Under the pieces are notes generated by a model. The model had not been told where the DNA came from and did no database searches. It was given only the letters and a program-made list of their open reading frames with translations. A stretch of DNA of 64,000 nucleotides from Rhodococcus sp. ABRD24 (GTDB taxonomy: Bacteria > Actinomycetota > Actinomycetes > Mycobacteriales > Mycobacteriaceae), in contig NZ_CP035319.1 of the NCBI RefSeq assembly GCF_004328705.1, positions 682,001 to 746,000 on the forward strand, read 5' to 3'. Every line of letters starts with the position of its first letter. Within the stretch, counting starts at the first letter, position 1. The position numbers and the translations under genes were made by a program. Of the stretch, positions 28,146 to 39,863 are shown in pieces.

Positions 28146-28424
28146 CTCGTAAGGTCCCTACTTCCTTGTCTACGTGCGAGCACCCTCTCCCGACTACCCG
28201 CAGATCGCGCTATGCGGATCAGGATCGAAGGCCCATGCTGTGACCGTACCCGTAGATCGGGAACGAGGTCGACCAGTTGCCCGTGATTGCCGCCCAGAGA
28301 AACCGAACCCGGCGCATGAATCACATCCGTGCGAGGCGCGCGGAATGCCCCAGCCTGACCGGTTCATATCCCGGTCCGCCGCAACCTGACCTCTCGGCGT
28401 GTCGGCGAACCGGGATGCCCGACA

Positions 28425-29096
28425 TCACTTCTGGGCGGAGAGCTTCCGGTACTCGAGCACATCGTCGATGATGCCGTACTCTTTCGCCTCCGCGGCAGTG
28501 AGAATCTTGTCTCGATCGGTATCCTTGCGGATCACGTCGGCGGCTCTGCCGGTGTGCTTCGACAGCGTCGACTCCATCAGGCGCCGCATCCGCTCGATCT
28601 CCGCGGCCTGGATCTCGAGGTCCGAAACCTGACCCTGAATGCCTCCGGTGGACGGCTGGTGGATGAGCACGCGGGCATTCGGCAGCGCAAGACGCTTGCC
28701 GGGGGTGCCGGCCGCGAGGAGTACGGCCGCCGCCGAGGCAGCCTGGCCGAGGCAGACGGTGGTGATGTCGGCGCGGACGTACTGCATCGTGTCGTAGATC
28801 GCCATCAACGACGTGAACGAGCCGCCGGGCGAGTTGATGTACATGGTGATGTCGCGGTCGGGATCGAGGGACTCGAGCACCAGCAGCTGCGCCATGACGT
28901 CGTTGGCCGAAGCGTCGTCGACCTGTACGCCGAGGAAGATGATGCGCTCCTCGAACAGCTTGTTGTACGGGTTTGACTCCTTGACGCCGTAGCTCGAATG
29001 CTCGATGAACGACGGCAGGATGTAACGCGACTGTGCGCCGGCCGGGGCCTGGCCACCGAGGGCGTGGGCAGCACGGGGATCGAACGAATTGGTCAT
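28425..29096 (-). CDS. clpP2: ATP-dependent Clp protease proteolytic subunit ClpP2
   Basis: One of the two ClpP rings of the actinobacterial heteromeric protease. Catalytic Ser lies in [16 protein letters not shown], His in [15 protein letters not shown], and Asp in the segment around [14 protein letters not shown]. The ATG at 29096 (223 residues) starts [15 protein letters not shown], giving the N-terminal extension typical of ClpP2. The frame extends to 29363 only as non-coding overlap with clpP1. 49 bp separate it from clpP1. Confidence 0.96.
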   Translation of the reverse strand: MTNSFDPRAAHALGGQAPAGAQSRYILPSFIEHSSYGVKESNPYNKLFEERIIFLGVQVDDASANDVMAQLLVLESLDPDRDITMYINSPGGSFTSLMAIYDTMQYVRADITTVCLGQAASAAAVLLAAGTPGKRLALPNARVLIHQPSTGGIQGQVSDLEIQAAEIERMRRLMESTLSKHTGRAADVIRKDTDRDKILTAAEAKEYGIIDDVLEYRKLSAQK

Positions 29097-29145
29097 CGTG
29101 TCTCCAAAGATGAGTATGGGCGGAAGGTACGGATCCGAACGCGGC

Positions 29146-29754
29146 CTAGTTGCCCGCGCCGCCCGCCTGCCGCGCGCGGGAGATGACGTGGTCGACGAAG
29201 CCGTACTCGAGCGCTTCCTTCGCGGTGAACCAGCGGTCGCGGTCCGAGTCGGCGGTGATCTGCTCGACCGTCTGCCCGGTGTGCTCCGCAATGAGCGCGG
29301 CCATCTCGCGCTTGGTGTGCGCGAACTGCTCCGCCATGATCGCGATATCGGAGGCCGTGCCACCGATGCCGGCAGACGGCTGGTGCATCATGATCCGCGC
29401 GTGCGGGAGGGCATACCGCTTGCCCTTGGTGCCCGCGGAGAGCAGGAACTGCCCCATCGAGGCCGCCAGGCCCATGCCGAACGTCGCGATGTCGCACTCG
29501 GCGAACTGCATCGTGTCGTAGATCGCCATGCCGGCCGTGACGGAACCGCCAGGCGAGTTGATGTACAGGGAAATGTCCCGGGTGGGGTCCTCTGCCGACA
29601 GCAGAAGAATCTGGGCGCAGAGCTTGTTCGCGATGTCGTCGTCAACCTGCGTGCCGAGGAAGATGATGCGCTCGCGAAGCAGGCGTTCGAACACCGAGTC
29701 GCTGAGATTCAGACCGGAGGTGGCTGAAGTCATGGCGGGATTCTGGTAAGTCAC
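29146..29754 (-). CDS. clpP1: ATP-dependent Clp protease proteolytic subunit ClpP1
   Basis: Second ClpP paralogue, forming the active tetradecamer with ClpP2. Catalytic Ser in [16 protein letters not shown], His in [15 protein letters not shown], and Asp in the [15 protein letters not shown] region. A GTG at 29754 (202 residues) is preferred because AAGG lies 8 bp upstream; the ATG at 29733 ([13 protein letters not shown]) lacks a ribosome site and remains possible. It is separated from tig by a strong hairpin, so the clpP1-clpP2 pair may have its own promoter in the 48 bp upstream. Confidence 0.95.
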   Translation of the reverse strand: MTYQNPAMTSATSGLNLSDSVFERLLRERIIFLGTQVDDDIANKLCAQILLLSAEDPTRDISLYINSPGGSVTAGMAIYDTMQFAECDIATFGMGLAASMGQFLLSAGTKGKRYALPHARIMMHQPSAGIGGTASDIAIMAEQFAHTKREMAALIAEHTGQTVEQITADSDRDRWFTAKEALEYGFVDHVISRARQAGGAGN

Positions 29755-29802
29755 GGTACCTGCCTTCTCGATAAGTCGTTGGTTCCTGACACAGACACTA
29801 AC

Positions 29803-29842
29803 GAAGTAGGGCGACACCGGAGTCCCGGTGCCGCCCTACTTC
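29803..29842 (-). terminator. Terminator hairpin between tig and clpP1
   Basis: GAAGTAGGGCG (29803-29813) and CGCCCTACTTC (29832-29842) pair, with an inner CACCGG/CCGGTG stem. A smaller AGCGG/CCGCT hairpin (29849-29863) lies nearer the tig stop. Together they suit an end for tig. Confidence 0.75.
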
Positions 29843-29886
29843 GCTGAAAGCGGAAAAGCCGCTCCGCAGACGATCTCAGAAGTGAC

Positions 29887-31257
29887 TTACTTCTGCTCGT
29901 CGGCCTCGGCCTCGGCCTCGGCTGCATCGTCAGCTTCGGCAGTGCCGAACATCTCGGCGGTGTCGATGGCCGCACCGGCGGTGTCGGTGACGGTTGCAGC
30001 GTCGACGACACCGGCGAGGGCCTTGCCGCGACGAACATCCGCGAAGACGGCGCCAAGCTGGTTGGCCTGCTGGATCTGCTGGATGAACTGCTCCGGCGCC
30101 ATACCGTAGCGCTGTGCCTGGAACAGGATGCGCTCGGTGAGCTCGTCCTGGCCGACGGTGGTGCCGGCGGCGTCCGCGATGGCGTCGAGCAGCAGCTGCG
30201 TCTTGACGGAGCGCTCCGCGGCTTCCTTGGCGTCCGCGTCGAACTGCTCACGCGTGGTGCCCTGAGCCTCGAGGGCCTCGGCCAGCTTGGCCTCGTCATG
30301 ATCCAGACCGTGGATCGCATCGTGCAGCGCAGCATCGACCTCGGCCTTGACGACAGCCTCGGGCAACGGGACCTCGACGGTCTCGAGCAGAGCCTCGAGC
30401 ACCTTGTCGCGGATCTGTCCCGCCTGCTCGACCTTGCGGACGCGTCCAACGCGCTCACGAAGATCAGCCTCGAGCTCCGCGAGGGTGTCGAACTCGCTTG
30501 CCATCTGGGCGAACTCGTCGTCAGCCTCAGGCAACTCGCGCTCCTTGACGGAACCGACCGTGACGGTGATGACGGAATCCTGTCCGGCGAACTCGCCAGC
30601 GACGAGCTTCGAGACGAAGTCCTTGGACTCACCAGCCTTGACGCCGATAATGGCCTCGTCCAGGCCCTCGATGAGCTGGCCCGAGCCGACCTCATGGGAC
30701 AGGCCCTCGGCCGTAGCCTCCGGAACAGCCACACCGTCGACCGTGGCGGACAGGTCGATCGACACGAAGTCGCCGTCCTGGACCTCACGCTCGACACCCT
30801 TGAGGGTGCCGAAGCGCTGCCGCAGCGACAGCAACTGCTCGGCGACAGCCTCGTCGGTGACCTCGATCGGGTCGACCGTGACGGCGACGGTGGAGAAGTC
30901 GGGCAGAGTGATCTCGGGACGCACGTCGACCTCAGCGGTGAACGTGAGCTCCTGGCCGTCCTCGAGCTTGGTGATCTCGATCTCCGGCTGGCCGATGACC
31001 TTCACCTCGGAGGTCGACACGGCCTCCGAGTAGCGGGCCGGCAGGGCGTCATTGACAACCTGCTCGAGCACGGCACCACGACCGACACGAGCCTCGAGCA
31101 GCTTGGCCGGAGCCTTGCCCGGACGGAAGCCGGGGAGACGGATCTGCTGCGCGAGTGCCTTGTAGGCCTTGTCGAAATCAGGCTTGAGCTCCTCGAAGGG
31201 CACCTCAACGTTGATACGGACTCGCGTCGGGCTGAGCTGCTCGACGGTGCTCTTCAC
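29887..31257 (-). CDS. tig: Trigger factor
   Basis: Ribosome-bound chaperone and peptidyl-prolyl isomerase that receives nascent chains. The N-terminal ribosome-binding domain carries the signature [17 protein letters not shown]. The FKBP-type PPIase domain is near residues 160-245 ([17 protein letters not shown] and later [15 protein letters not shown]). A helical C-terminal domain ends in an acidic Ala/Glu/Asp tail. 456 residues, usual. Its clustering with clpP and clpX is conserved across bacteria. Confidence 0.97.
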   Translation of the reverse strand: MKSTVEQLSPTRVRINVEVPFEELKPDFDKAYKALAQQIRLPGFRPGKAPAKLLEARVGRGAVLEQVVNDALPARYSEAVSTSEVKVIGQPEIEITKLEDGQELTFTAEVDVRPEITLPDFSTVAVTVDPIEVTDEAVAEQLLSLRQRFGTLKGVEREVQDGDFVSIDLSATVDGVAVPEATAEGLSHEVGSGQLIEGLDEAIIGVKAGESKDFVSKLVAGEFAGQDSVITVTVGSVKERELPEADDEFAQMASEFDTLAELEADLRERVGRVRKVEQAGQIRDKVLEALLETVEVPLPEAVVKAEVDAALHDAIHGLDHDEAKLAEALEAQGTTREQFDADAKEAAERSVKTQLLLDAIADAAGTTVGQDELTERILFQAQRYGMAPEQFIQQIQQANQLGAVFADVRRGKALAGVVDAATVTDTAGAAIDTAEMFGTAEADDAAEAEAEADEQK

Positions 31258-31302
31258 GGATCATGCTCCTTCGTGTGGTGATGCTCTTCGTTCGTATGTC
31301 GT

Positions 31303-31319
31303 GCCCTGCGCGGCAGGGC
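31303..31319 (-). terminator. Small hairpin after tRNA-Pro
   Basis: GCCCTGC and GCAGGGC form a 7-bp stem with loop GCG, 22 bp beyond the 3' end of tRNA-Pro on the minus strand and upstream of tig. No T-run. Confidence 0.4.
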
Positions 31320-31340
31320 CCTCTCGGCCCAGCCGCGGTT

Positions 31341-31417
<77 letters not shown>

Positions 31418-31556
31418 TTCGAACAGGCCTCCGCCAACCTCGCGAGGACCCGAGGCAGAATCCTACGGCCCCCCGATTATGAAATCCAAAGCGAGGTTCG
31501 GTACAGTTCCATCTCGCACACGGCATCGCTGGCGATCCCACAAATGTCGTATGCAC

Positions 31557-31627
31557 GGGGATGTAGCTCAATGGTAGAGCCTCAGTCTTCCAAACTGATT
31601 ACGCGGGTTCGATTCCCGTCATCCCCT
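31557..31627 (+). tRNA. tRNA-Gly (anticodon TCC)
   Basis: 71 nt, CCA not encoded. Acceptor stem GGGGATG/CATCCCC, discriminator T. The anticodon loop CTTCCAA gives TCC; the T arm carries GTTCGATTC. A hairpin terminator follows at 31638. Confidence 0.97.
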
Positions 31628-31637
31628 CTCGTAGGGA

Positions 31638-31678
31638 AAACCCCGGTTCATCTGCAGCAATGCAGGGAGCCGGGGTTT
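31638..31678 (+). terminator. Terminator after tRNA-Gly
   Basis: AAACCCCGG (31638-31646) and CCGGGGTTT (31670-31678) enclose an inner CTGCA/TGCAG stem with loop GCAA, ending in TTTCTTGG on the plus strand. Confidence 0.8.
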
Positions 31679-31984
31679 CTTGGTTCCAAGGCTCAGCCTG
31701 CAACCTTCACCTACTATCCAAGGCCCCGGACACGCTATCGGACGGACTCCTGTCGGACGGGCGGCGGCAACGACGGGCCAAACGACCCCCGGATCCAAGC
31801 CAACCTGGCACCCAGTTCCGCAAATTGGTGACATACATCACATAATCGATCGTGGTTGATCGCGCTCGACGCTGTCCAATCGAACGCCGACGGCATGGGC
31901 GACCGCCGCTCGAGAGCCATCCGCCGTCCACATCGGCCCGGTATCCTGGACAAGGTACGACTTGCCGCCTTCGGAAGGTCCCCC
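31679..31984. other. Intergenic region before GGGD-repeat gene
   Basis: 306 bp without a credible gene. A relatively AT-rich patch near 31820-31850 (CATAAT at 31839-31844) is the likeliest promoter area for the downstream gene. The open frame that extends upstream of 31985 has no coding features. Confidence 0.4.
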
Positions 31985-32827
31985 GTGGAAATTCTCCTCA
32001 TTGTCGCCGTCCTCGGCGCTGTCATCTTCCTGGTCATGAAGAGTCAGAACAAAAGCAAGGGCCACTCGGCGAATCAGCTCGACGATGCGAAGGCAGATGC
32101 CCGCCAAGCCATCGAACGTCTCGGCGGCCAGGTCTACAACCTCGTCGGCAACGACGATCCGTCCAAGCAGGCTCTCGCCGACGCGTCGGAGCGGTACACC
32201 GCCGCCGGTTCACAGATCGAGCAGGCCACCACACCGATGCAGGCACGGCTGGCCAAGCAGACAGCGCTCGAGGGGCTGTACTACATCCGCGCCGCGCGCA
32301 CCGCGATGGGCATGGATCCCGGCCCCGAGATTCCGAGCATCGACGGTCAGAAGTCGGCCGGCTCGGTGACGGAGGACCGTCAGGTCGAGTTCGAGGGCCG
32401 TCAGGTGTCCGCGTCTCCCAATCCGTCAGCGCGCACCCCCAACTACTATCCCGGCGGCCGCGTCGCGGGGCGCCCGGTCCCCGCAGGCTGGTACTCGGAG
32501 CCGTGGTGGAAGCCCGCACTCGTCGCTGGCGCCTGGGGTATCGGTTCGATGTTCCTGTTCTCGGCCATGTTCTCCGGTATGTCCGGCGTCCCGTATGACG
32601 CGCAGAGCTTCGAAAACGGCGGCGGGGACGGATCCGAGGGCGGCGATGCCGGAGCTGATGGTGGCGACGGCGGTGGCGACCCGGGCACAGACGGCGCAGA
32701 CGCGGGTGGCGGAGATGATTACACCGCAATGGACGGTGGCGGAGACTTCGGTGGCGGAGACTTCGGCGGCGGGGACTTCGGCGGCGGGGACTGGGGTGGC
32801 GGAGACTTCGGCGGTGGAGACTTCTAG
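31985..32827 (+). CDS. Two-TM protein with Gly/Asp-rich GGGD(F/W) repeat tail
   Basis: Family not recognised. A GTG at 31985 with GGAAGG 6 bp upstream gives 280 residues. The N terminus EILLIVAVLGAVIFLVMKS is a TM anchor, and a predicted helical segment (residues 30-110: LDDAKADARQAIERLGG, QARLAKQTALEGLYYIRAAR) follows. A Pro/Ser linker, a second TM (around PALVAGAWGIGSMFLFSAMF) and about 80 residues made almost entirely of Gly, Asp and Ala come next. The last 30 residues are six GGGDF/GGGDW units. Similar Gly-rich tails end TPM/DUF2207-type membrane proteins, but no such domain is seen. It is convergent with nei and next to two tRNA genes. Confidence 0.8.
   Translation: MEILLIVAVLGAVIFLVMKSQNKSKGHSANQLDDAKADARQAIERLGGQVYNLVGNDDPSKQALADASERYTAAGSQIEQATTPMQARLAKQTALEGLYYIRAARTAMGMDPGPEIPSIDGQKSAGSVTEDRQVEFEGRQVSASPNPSARTPNYYPGGRVAGRPVPAGWYSEPWWKPALVAGAWGIGSMFLFSAMFSGMSGVPYDAQSFENGGGDGSEGGDAGADGGDGGGDPGTDGADAGGGDDYTAMDGGGDFGGGDFGGGDFGGGDWGGGDFGGGDF
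32735..32824 (+). repeat. Six 15-bp tandem repeats encoding GGGDF/GGGDW
   Basis: Consecutive 15-bp units of the form GGYGGYGGRGACTTC, with one unit ending TGG. Third-position differences between units show the array is not entirely recent. The stop codon follows directly. Confidence 0.9.
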
Positions 32828-32845
32828 TCCGAGATCACCACGGAC

Positions 32846-33643
32846 TCAGTTCCGCTGACAATCGGGGCACCAGAACAGATTGCGCCCCTTCATAACCGCG
32901 TGAGCGATCGGCGTGCCGCAGATGCGGCACGCCGATCCTGCTCTGCGGTAGGTGTACGTGCGCGGGCGGTCCTTCGCGTAGGACGGATCGCCGTGGTCGT
33001 CCTCGGGCCGCACGACGTGCATCTTGCCGCGGCGCACGCCGACCTTCATCAACTCGACGAGGTCGGCCCACATCGCGTCGAACTCGTCGCGGCTCACACG
33101 CTTGCCGGGACGCTCCGGATGGATCCCGTGCCGGAACAGGACCTCGGCACGATAGACGTTTCCCACCCCCGCAAGGACGGCCTGATCCATGAGCAGGGCG
33201 CCGATCGGCGTCTGCGATTTCGAAATGCGGGCCCACGCCCGCTCGGGATCGGCGTCCTTGCGGAGCGGATCCGGACCCAGCCGGGCTTCGATCGCGGCGA
33301 CCTGCGGCGGATGCAGCACCTCGCATGCCGCGGGCCCCCGCAGATCGGTGCCGTAGGAGGCTCCGACCATGCGCATCCGGACCTGCCCGACGGGAGCGTC
33401 GAGTGGCACCGTCGACTCGGTGAACTTTCCGTACAGGCCGAGGTGGACGTGCACCACGAGACCGTTCTCATAGTGGTGCCACAGGTGCTTGCCCCACGCA
33501 TCGGAACGCACAAGGACGCGGCCGTTGATCAGGGCCGCGTCCTCGGCGAATCTGCCTTGCGGGCTCGAGACCACCACCACAGATCCCGCAAAACGCCGCT
33601 GATGCAGGCGCGCGAGACGGTGCAGAGTGTGGCCCTCGGGCAC
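32846..33643 (-). CDS. nei: Fpg/Nei-family DNA glycosylase (Nei1-like)
   Basis: Removes oxidised bases and nicks the abasic site. The N terminus PEGHTLHRLARLH supplies the catalytic Pro and Glu. The H2TH region is near DQAVLAGVGNVYRAEVLF, and the C-terminal zinc finger is CRICG...CPDC. 265 residues. Position beside rpiB matches M. tuberculosis Rv2464c. The stop is 18 bp from the convergent repeat-protein gene; rpiB is 16 bp upstream on the same strand, so rpiB-nei are probably cotranscribed. Confidence 0.94.
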   Translation of the reverse strand: MPEGHTLHRLARLHQRRFAGSVVVVSSPQGRFAEDAALINGRVLVRSDAWGKHLWHHYENGLVVHVHLGLYGKFTESTVPLDAPVGQVRMRMVGASYGTDLRGPAACEVLHPPQVAAIEARLGPDPLRKDADPERAWARISKSQTPIGALLMDQAVLAGVGNVYRAEVLFRHGIHPERPGKRVSRDEFDAMWADLVELMKVGVRRGKMHVVRPEDDHGDPSYAKDRPRTYTYRRAGSACRICGTPIAHAVMKGRNLFWCPDCQRN

Positions 33644-33659
33644 GGTGTTCTACCTACTG

Positions 33660-34142
33660 TCAGGCTTCTGGAGCCGCCGGCACAGCCGGTGCGACACCCG
33701 TCTTCTCGTACTCGGCAAGAATGTCGATGCGACGCTGGTGACGCTCCTCATCGGACCACTCGGTCGCGAGGAAGGCGTCGACGATCGCAAGGGTCTCCTC
33801 GAGCGAGTGCATGCGGCCGCCGATGCCGATGAGCTGCGCATTGTTGTGCTGGCGAGCCAGCTGCGCGGTCTCGACGCTCCATGCAAGGGCGCACCGGGCG
33901 CCGGGAACCTTGTTGGCCGCGATCTGCTCGCCGTTGCCGCTGCCGCCGAGAACGAGGCCCAGGCTGCCCGGATCGGCGACGACGCGGCGGGCCGCCTCGA
34001 TGCAGAAGGCCGGGTAGTCATCAACGGCGTCGTAAACGTGTGCACCGCAGTCAATGGCCTCGTGACCGTTCGCGGTGAGGTGTTCGATGATCTGGTTCTT
34101 GCGTTCGAAGCCGGCGTGGTCGGCACCCAGGTATACGCGCAT
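33660..34142 (-). CDS. rpiB: Ribose-5-phosphate isomerase B
   Basis: Interconverts ribose 5-phosphate and ribulose 5-phosphate in the pentose phosphate pathway. It starts MRVYLGADHAGFERKNQI. The active-site loop GGSGNGEQIAANKVPG has Glu where E. coli RpiB has Cys, matching the mycobacterial type in which Glu75 is the base. 160 residues with a Pro/Ala tail. The upstream thiol oxidoreductase gene ends 93 bp before it. Confidence 0.96.
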   Translation of the reverse strand: MRVYLGADHAGFERKNQIIEHLTANGHEAIDCGAHVYDAVDDYPAFCIEAARRVVADPGSLGLVLGGSGNGEQIAANKVPGARCALAWSVETAQLARQHNNAQLIGIGGRMHSLEETLAIVDAFLATEWSDEERHQRRIDILAEYEKTGVAPAVPAAPEA

Positions 34143-34235
34143 GGCGTCAATTCTGACAGGTCATGTCGCCGCGGCGGCATCGGGGACTTCGGGCTCGAGA
34201 GCTCTCGGTACCGCCACCCGAAGCCCGCCCGTCCG

Positions 34236-34868
34236 TCAGTCGAACTGGGGATCCTCGTCGCGGGTGCGCTTGAGTTCGAAGAAGTGCGGGTACGACGCGA
34301 GCGCGACTGTGCCGTCCCACACCTTGCCTGCGTCCTCACCGCGAGGGATGCGCGAGAGGACCGGGCCGAAGAAGGCAGTGCCGTTGACGTGGATGGTGGG
34401 GGTGCCGACGTCGTCGCCCACCTTGTCCATTCCGGCATGATGGCTGCGGCGCAGTTCGGCGTCGTACTCGTCGGTCTCCGCGGCAGCAGCCAGTTCGGCA
34501 GGCAGCCCCAGTTCGGCAAGCGACTCGACCACGACGTTCGTCAGATCCTGGTCACCGCCGTTGTGAATGCGGGTACCCATCGCCGTGTACAGCGGTAGCA
34601 GGATCTCGTCGCCGCGCTGCTGTGCGGCTGCGATCAGTACCCGGACCGGGCCCCACGCCCTGGCCATCATCTCGCGGTACTCCTCGGGCAGCTCGCGTCC
34701 CTCATTGAGAACCGCAAGGCTCATCACGTGGAAGTTGGTCTCGATGTCGCGAACCTGAGTGACCTCGAGGATCCAGCGCGAGGTGATCCAGCACCACGGG
34801 CACAACGGATCGAACCAGAAGTCGACGGTGTCCTTGTTGCCGCTTTCGGTCTGTTCCTGCGCGCTCAC
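34236..34868 (-). CDS. DsbA-fold CPWC oxidoreductase, mycothiol-dependent (Rv2466c-like)
   Basis: Thioredoxin-fold cytoplasmic protein. The active site is [16 protein letters not shown], and the cis-Pro loop GTPTIHVNG is in place. Rv2466c of M. tuberculosis, in the same position before rpiB, is a mycothiol-dependent oxidoreductase that reduces nitro compounds and protects against oxidants. The GTG at 34868 (210 residues) follows GAGGGAGAC. The longer frame upstream lacks similarity and overlaps the divergent gene. A GGGAA-N19-GTT sequence upstream resembles a SigH-type promoter, which fits the known control of Rv2466c. Confidence 0.92.
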   Translation of the reverse strand: MSAQEQTESGNKDTVDFWFDPLCPWCWITSRWILEVTQVRDIETNFHVMSLAVLNEGRELPEEYREMMARAWGPVRVLIAAAQQRGDEILLPLYTAMGTRIHNGGDQDLTNVVVESLAELGLPAELAAAAETDEYDAELRRSHHAGMDKVGDDVGTPTIHVNGTAFFGPVLSRIPRGEDAGKVWDGTVALASYPHFFELKRTRDEDPQFD

Positions 34869-34888
34869 GCGTGTCTCCCTCGTCCCGT

Positions 34889-34912
34889 GGTGTGACCGAT
34901 GCACGTCACACC
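34889..34912. promoter_or_regulatory. 24-bp dyad in the leader of the CPWC oxidoreductase gene
   Basis: GGTGTGAC and GTCACACC, perfect 8-bp arms with an 8-bp spacer, lie 21 bp upstream of the GTG at 34868. The spacing differs from Crp sites. It could be an operator or a leader hairpin; protein unknown. Confidence 0.4.
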
Positions 34913-34927
34913 TTTCGATTGATAGAC

Positions 34928-34954
34928 AACCACGGCCGTGCGGGAATGCTTCCC
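34928..34954 (-). promoter_or_regulatory. SigH-like promoter for the CPWC oxidoreductase
   Basis: On the minus strand GGGAA (34950-34954) is followed after 19 nt by GTT (34928-34930), the arrangement of SigH/SigR promoters (GGGAAYA-N16/17-CGTT). The predicted start leaves a leader of about 50 nt. Similarity is by eye. Confidence 0.45.
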
Positions 34955-34962
34955 GCACGGCC
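34934..34962. promoter_or_regulatory. Perfect 13-bp inverted repeat in divergent promoter region
   Basis: GGCCGTGCGGGAA and TTCCCGCACGGCC with a 3-nt loop TGC, midway between two divergent genes, so not an ordinary terminator. One arm contains the candidate -35 of the minus-strand gene; its mirror gives GGGAA on the plus strand. Confidence 0.5.
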
Positions 34963-35022
34963 CGGGGCAACGTTACTGTCGGGGAAGGACAGCCAGTAGT
35001 CACACTGGAACGGAGCCTTCCC

Positions 35023-36279
35023 GTGAGATCCCATGAATCGACATCCCCGAAGTCGTCGAATCGCACCTTCGTCATCGTCGGCGGCAGCCTCGCCGGCACC
35101 AGGCTCGCAGAATCCCTGAGAGACAAGGATTTCGACGGGTCCATCATTCTGCTGAGCGAAGAGGACCATCTGCCGTACGAGCGTCCACCGCTGTCGAAGG
35201 AACACATTGCGGGAAAGAAGAACCTGCCCGATTTCACCGTGCACAACGGGGACTGGTTCAGGGATCACCACATCGACCTGCGCCTGGGCACCACGGCCAC
35301 CGCGATCGATCGCGACAATCGGTGTGTGACGCTGCCCGACGGCTCCACACTGGGGTACGACAAGCTCGCACTCGCCACCGGATCACGCTCGCGCCGGCCA
35401 CCGATTCCCGGTTCGGACGCCTCCGGTGTGCACTACCTGCGCACCATCGACGAATCCGACGCCCTGATCGCCGCCCTCTCCCCCGGCGCCCGCCTGGTCA
35501 TCGTCGGCGCCGGGTGGATCGGCCTCGAGATTGCAGCGGGTGCACGCGGACGTGGCGTGGCGGTCACCGTCGTCGAGTCAGCCGAACTTCCCCTGCTCGC
35601 GGCGCTCGGTAAGGAGATGGGCGCGGTATTCGCGGATCTACACCGCGAACACGGCGTCGACTTCCGATTCGGCGCAAAGGTCGAGGAGATCACCGTCTCC
35701 GGCGCTCGCGCCGACGGCATCCGCCTGGGCGACGGCTCGGTACTACCCGCCGACGCTGTGCTGGTCGCGGTCGGGGCTCAGCCCAACATCGAGATCGCCG
35801 AGGCCTCGGGGCTTTCGGTGGACGGCGGCGTTCTCGTGGACGCGACCCTGACCACCAGCGATCCGGACATCGTTGCGGTGGGCGATATCGCCGCGCAGCA
35901 GCATCCTTTGCTGGGCACCCGGGTACGCGTCGAGCACTGGGCCAATGCCCTGAACCAACCGGTGGTCGCCGCGGCGACCATGCTCGGGCGCGCCGCCGAG
36001 TACACGAGCCTGCCCTACTTCTTCACCGACCAGTACGACCTGGGCATGGAGTACGTCGGCTGGGCACCGAAATACTCGAAGGTGGTGACGCGCGGCGACG
36101 TCGGCAGGCGTGAGTTCATCGCATTCTGGATCGACGAGGCGAACCGTGTACTCGCCGGCATGAACGTCAACATCTGGGACGTCACCGACGAGATCAAGGC
36201 GCTCGTCACGTTCGGCTCGCCCGTCGATCCGGCGCGACTGACCGATCCCGGCGTTCCGCTCGCCGACCTCGTCCCCTGA
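35023..36279 (+). CDS. FAD/NAD(P)-dependent ferredoxin reductase
   Basis: Rubredoxin/ferredoxin reductase of the type that passes electrons from NAD(P)H to a ferredoxin serving P450s or dioxygenases. FAD-binding [17 protein letters not shown]-binding [27 protein letters not shown] and the second FAD motif [11 protein letters not shown] are seen, with the reductase C-terminal domain after them. A GTG at 35023 (418 residues) has GGAG upstream. No ferredoxin gene is adjacent; the P450 8 kb away could be a client but nothing shows it. It is divergent from the CPWC oxidoreductase. Confidence 0.9.
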   Translation: MRSHESTSPKSSNRTFVIVGGSLAGTRLAESLRDKDFDGSIILLSEEDHLPYERPPLSKEHIAGKKNLPDFTVHNGDWFRDHHIDLRLGTTATAIDRDNRCVTLPDGSTLGYDKLALATGSRSRRPPIPGSDASGVHYLRTIDESDALIAALSPGARLVIVGAGWIGLEIAAGARGRGVAVTVVESAELPLLAALGKEMGAVFADLHREHGVDFRFGAKVEEITVSGARADGIRLGDGSVLPADAVLVAVGAQPNIEIAEASGLSVDGGVLVDATLTTSDPDIVAVGDIAAQQHPLLGTRVRVEHWANALNQPVVAAATMLGRAAEYTSLPYFFTDQYDLGMEYVGWAPKYSKVVTRGDVGRREFIAFWIDEANRVLAGMNVNIWDVTDEIKALVTFGSPVDPARLTDPGVPLADLVP

Positions 36280-36410
36280 CCCGAGTTTTGCGCACTCGAG
36301 GATCCGGAAATCGCCGATTCGTCGCGACAGGTGCGCAAATCGCGGGAAGAGGGTGGTGCGTGGTGGGATAACAGGCGAGTTGATTGTCCATCCGTGATGA
36401 GGAGATCTTC

Positions 36411-38993
<2,583 letters not shown>

Positions 38994-39005
38994 CCCCCGT
39001 ACACA

Positions 39006-39060
39006 GACGACCCGATGTCACATTCGTTCAGTGAGACTGAACGTGTGACATCGGGTCGTC
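39006..39060. terminator. Large bidirectional terminator hairpin after pepN
   Basis: A perfect 17-bp outer stem (39006-39022 with 39044-39060), a 2-nt TT bulge, an 8-bp inner stem (CGTTCAGT/ACTGAACG) and the loop GAG. It sits between convergent pepN and the DUF5130 gene. Confidence 0.88.
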
Positions 39061-39082
39061 GGGTGGAGCGAGAACTTCGGGA

Positions 39083-39562
39083 CTATCGCGGGGTGATCGC
39101 GGCGCTCATGACGCGTAGCGCGGAGACGAGCCCGTCGATGAGGTCGCCCTCACCGAAGGACGCGACAGCCGCGGTGACGCCGAGCTGCGTCACGCGGTCG
39201 GTGACGCGGTTCGCGACATCACGACCACCGCGGATCTCGATTGCGCGCTGGTTCGGGGACACAGCGATGAGGATCGATCGCGCGGCCTCCGGGGTTTTCG
39301 GGAACAGCGCGTCGGCACCCTCCGCCGGGTTCTGGCCCAAGTCGCCGACGTAGACGTTGAACCGCACCTTGGTCGCGCGGGTCGCGTCGGTGAGCGCGTC
39401 GTCGAGGCTCACCAACTCGTCCGTGGTGAAGGGAAGCTGATCCTCGAACGGCTCACCGATGCGGTGCAGGCCGGAGATCCGCCCGCTCGTCGTCACGACG
39501 GTGCCCACCGGCAGATCCGCCGGTGCTACCGACGAGGTCTGGAGAACGTCACCACTTGCCAC
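39083..39562 (-). CDS. DUF5130 family protein
   Basis: Soluble 159-residue protein of unknown function, conserved next to ctaJ in actinobacteria. Landmarks: PFTTDELVSLDDALTDAT, KVRFNVYVGDLG, RSILIAVSPNQRAIEIRGG and AVASFGEGDLIDGL. The pattern resembles the TPM-type phosphatase/chaperone fold, but I cannot confirm that. The GTG start at 39562 overlaps the end of ctaJ by 14 bp, so the two are translationally coupled, which hints at a link to cytochrome oxidase. Confidence 0.8.
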   Translation of the reverse strand: MASGDVLQTSSVAPADLPVGTVVTTSGRISGLHRIGEPFEDQLPFTTDELVSLDDALTDATRATKVRFNVYVGDLGQNPAEGADALFPKTPEAARSILIAVSPNQRAIEIRGGRDVANRVTDRVTQLGVTAAVASFGEGDLIDGLVSALRVMSAAITPR

Positions 39563-39800
39563 TTGCCGAACCTCCGATCAGGTCTGCGGGTGCCGCTACA
39601 TGCCCTGCGTGGTGACCATGAGTGGTCACCTCGTCGACGGCGCTCCAGAGGACCGGCTTATGCGTCCACTTCTCGCCGAGATGGAACTCGGGCGGCACGG
39701 TTCCGGGCAGCTTCTTGCCCATGAAGGAGAGTCCACCGATGATCGCGATCACCAGTACGGGAATCCCTCCGAAAATCAGCGAGGTCTCGAGAATGCTCAC
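39549..39800 (-). CDS. ctaJ: aa3-type cytochrome c oxidase subunit CtaJ
   Basis: Small accessory subunit of the actinobacterial cytochrome bcc-aa3 supercomplex. 83 residues: a short N terminus, one TM helix (LIFGGIPVLVIAIIGGLSFM), then the conserved GKKLPGTVPPEFHLGEKWTH segment and a His-rich tail. Location beside the HNH gene and glbO matches M. smegmatis MSMEG_4693. Overlaps the downstream DUF5130 gene. The main oxidase genes are elsewhere. Confidence 0.85.
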   Translation of the reverse strand: MSILETSLIFGGIPVLVIAIIGGLSFMGKKLPGTVPPEFHLGEKWTHKPVLWSAVDEVTTHGHHAGHVAAPADLIGGSASGKW

Positions 39801-39863
39801 GAGGCAAACCGTAGCCGAGTCGTGCCGAAATGGAAGCGTCGGGGCCGAATCGCGGCTCGGGTA

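Noticed and set aside
28146..28424. Short frames between clpX and clpP2
   Set aside because: None has a ribosome site, a TM helix or other coding sign; treated as non-coding.
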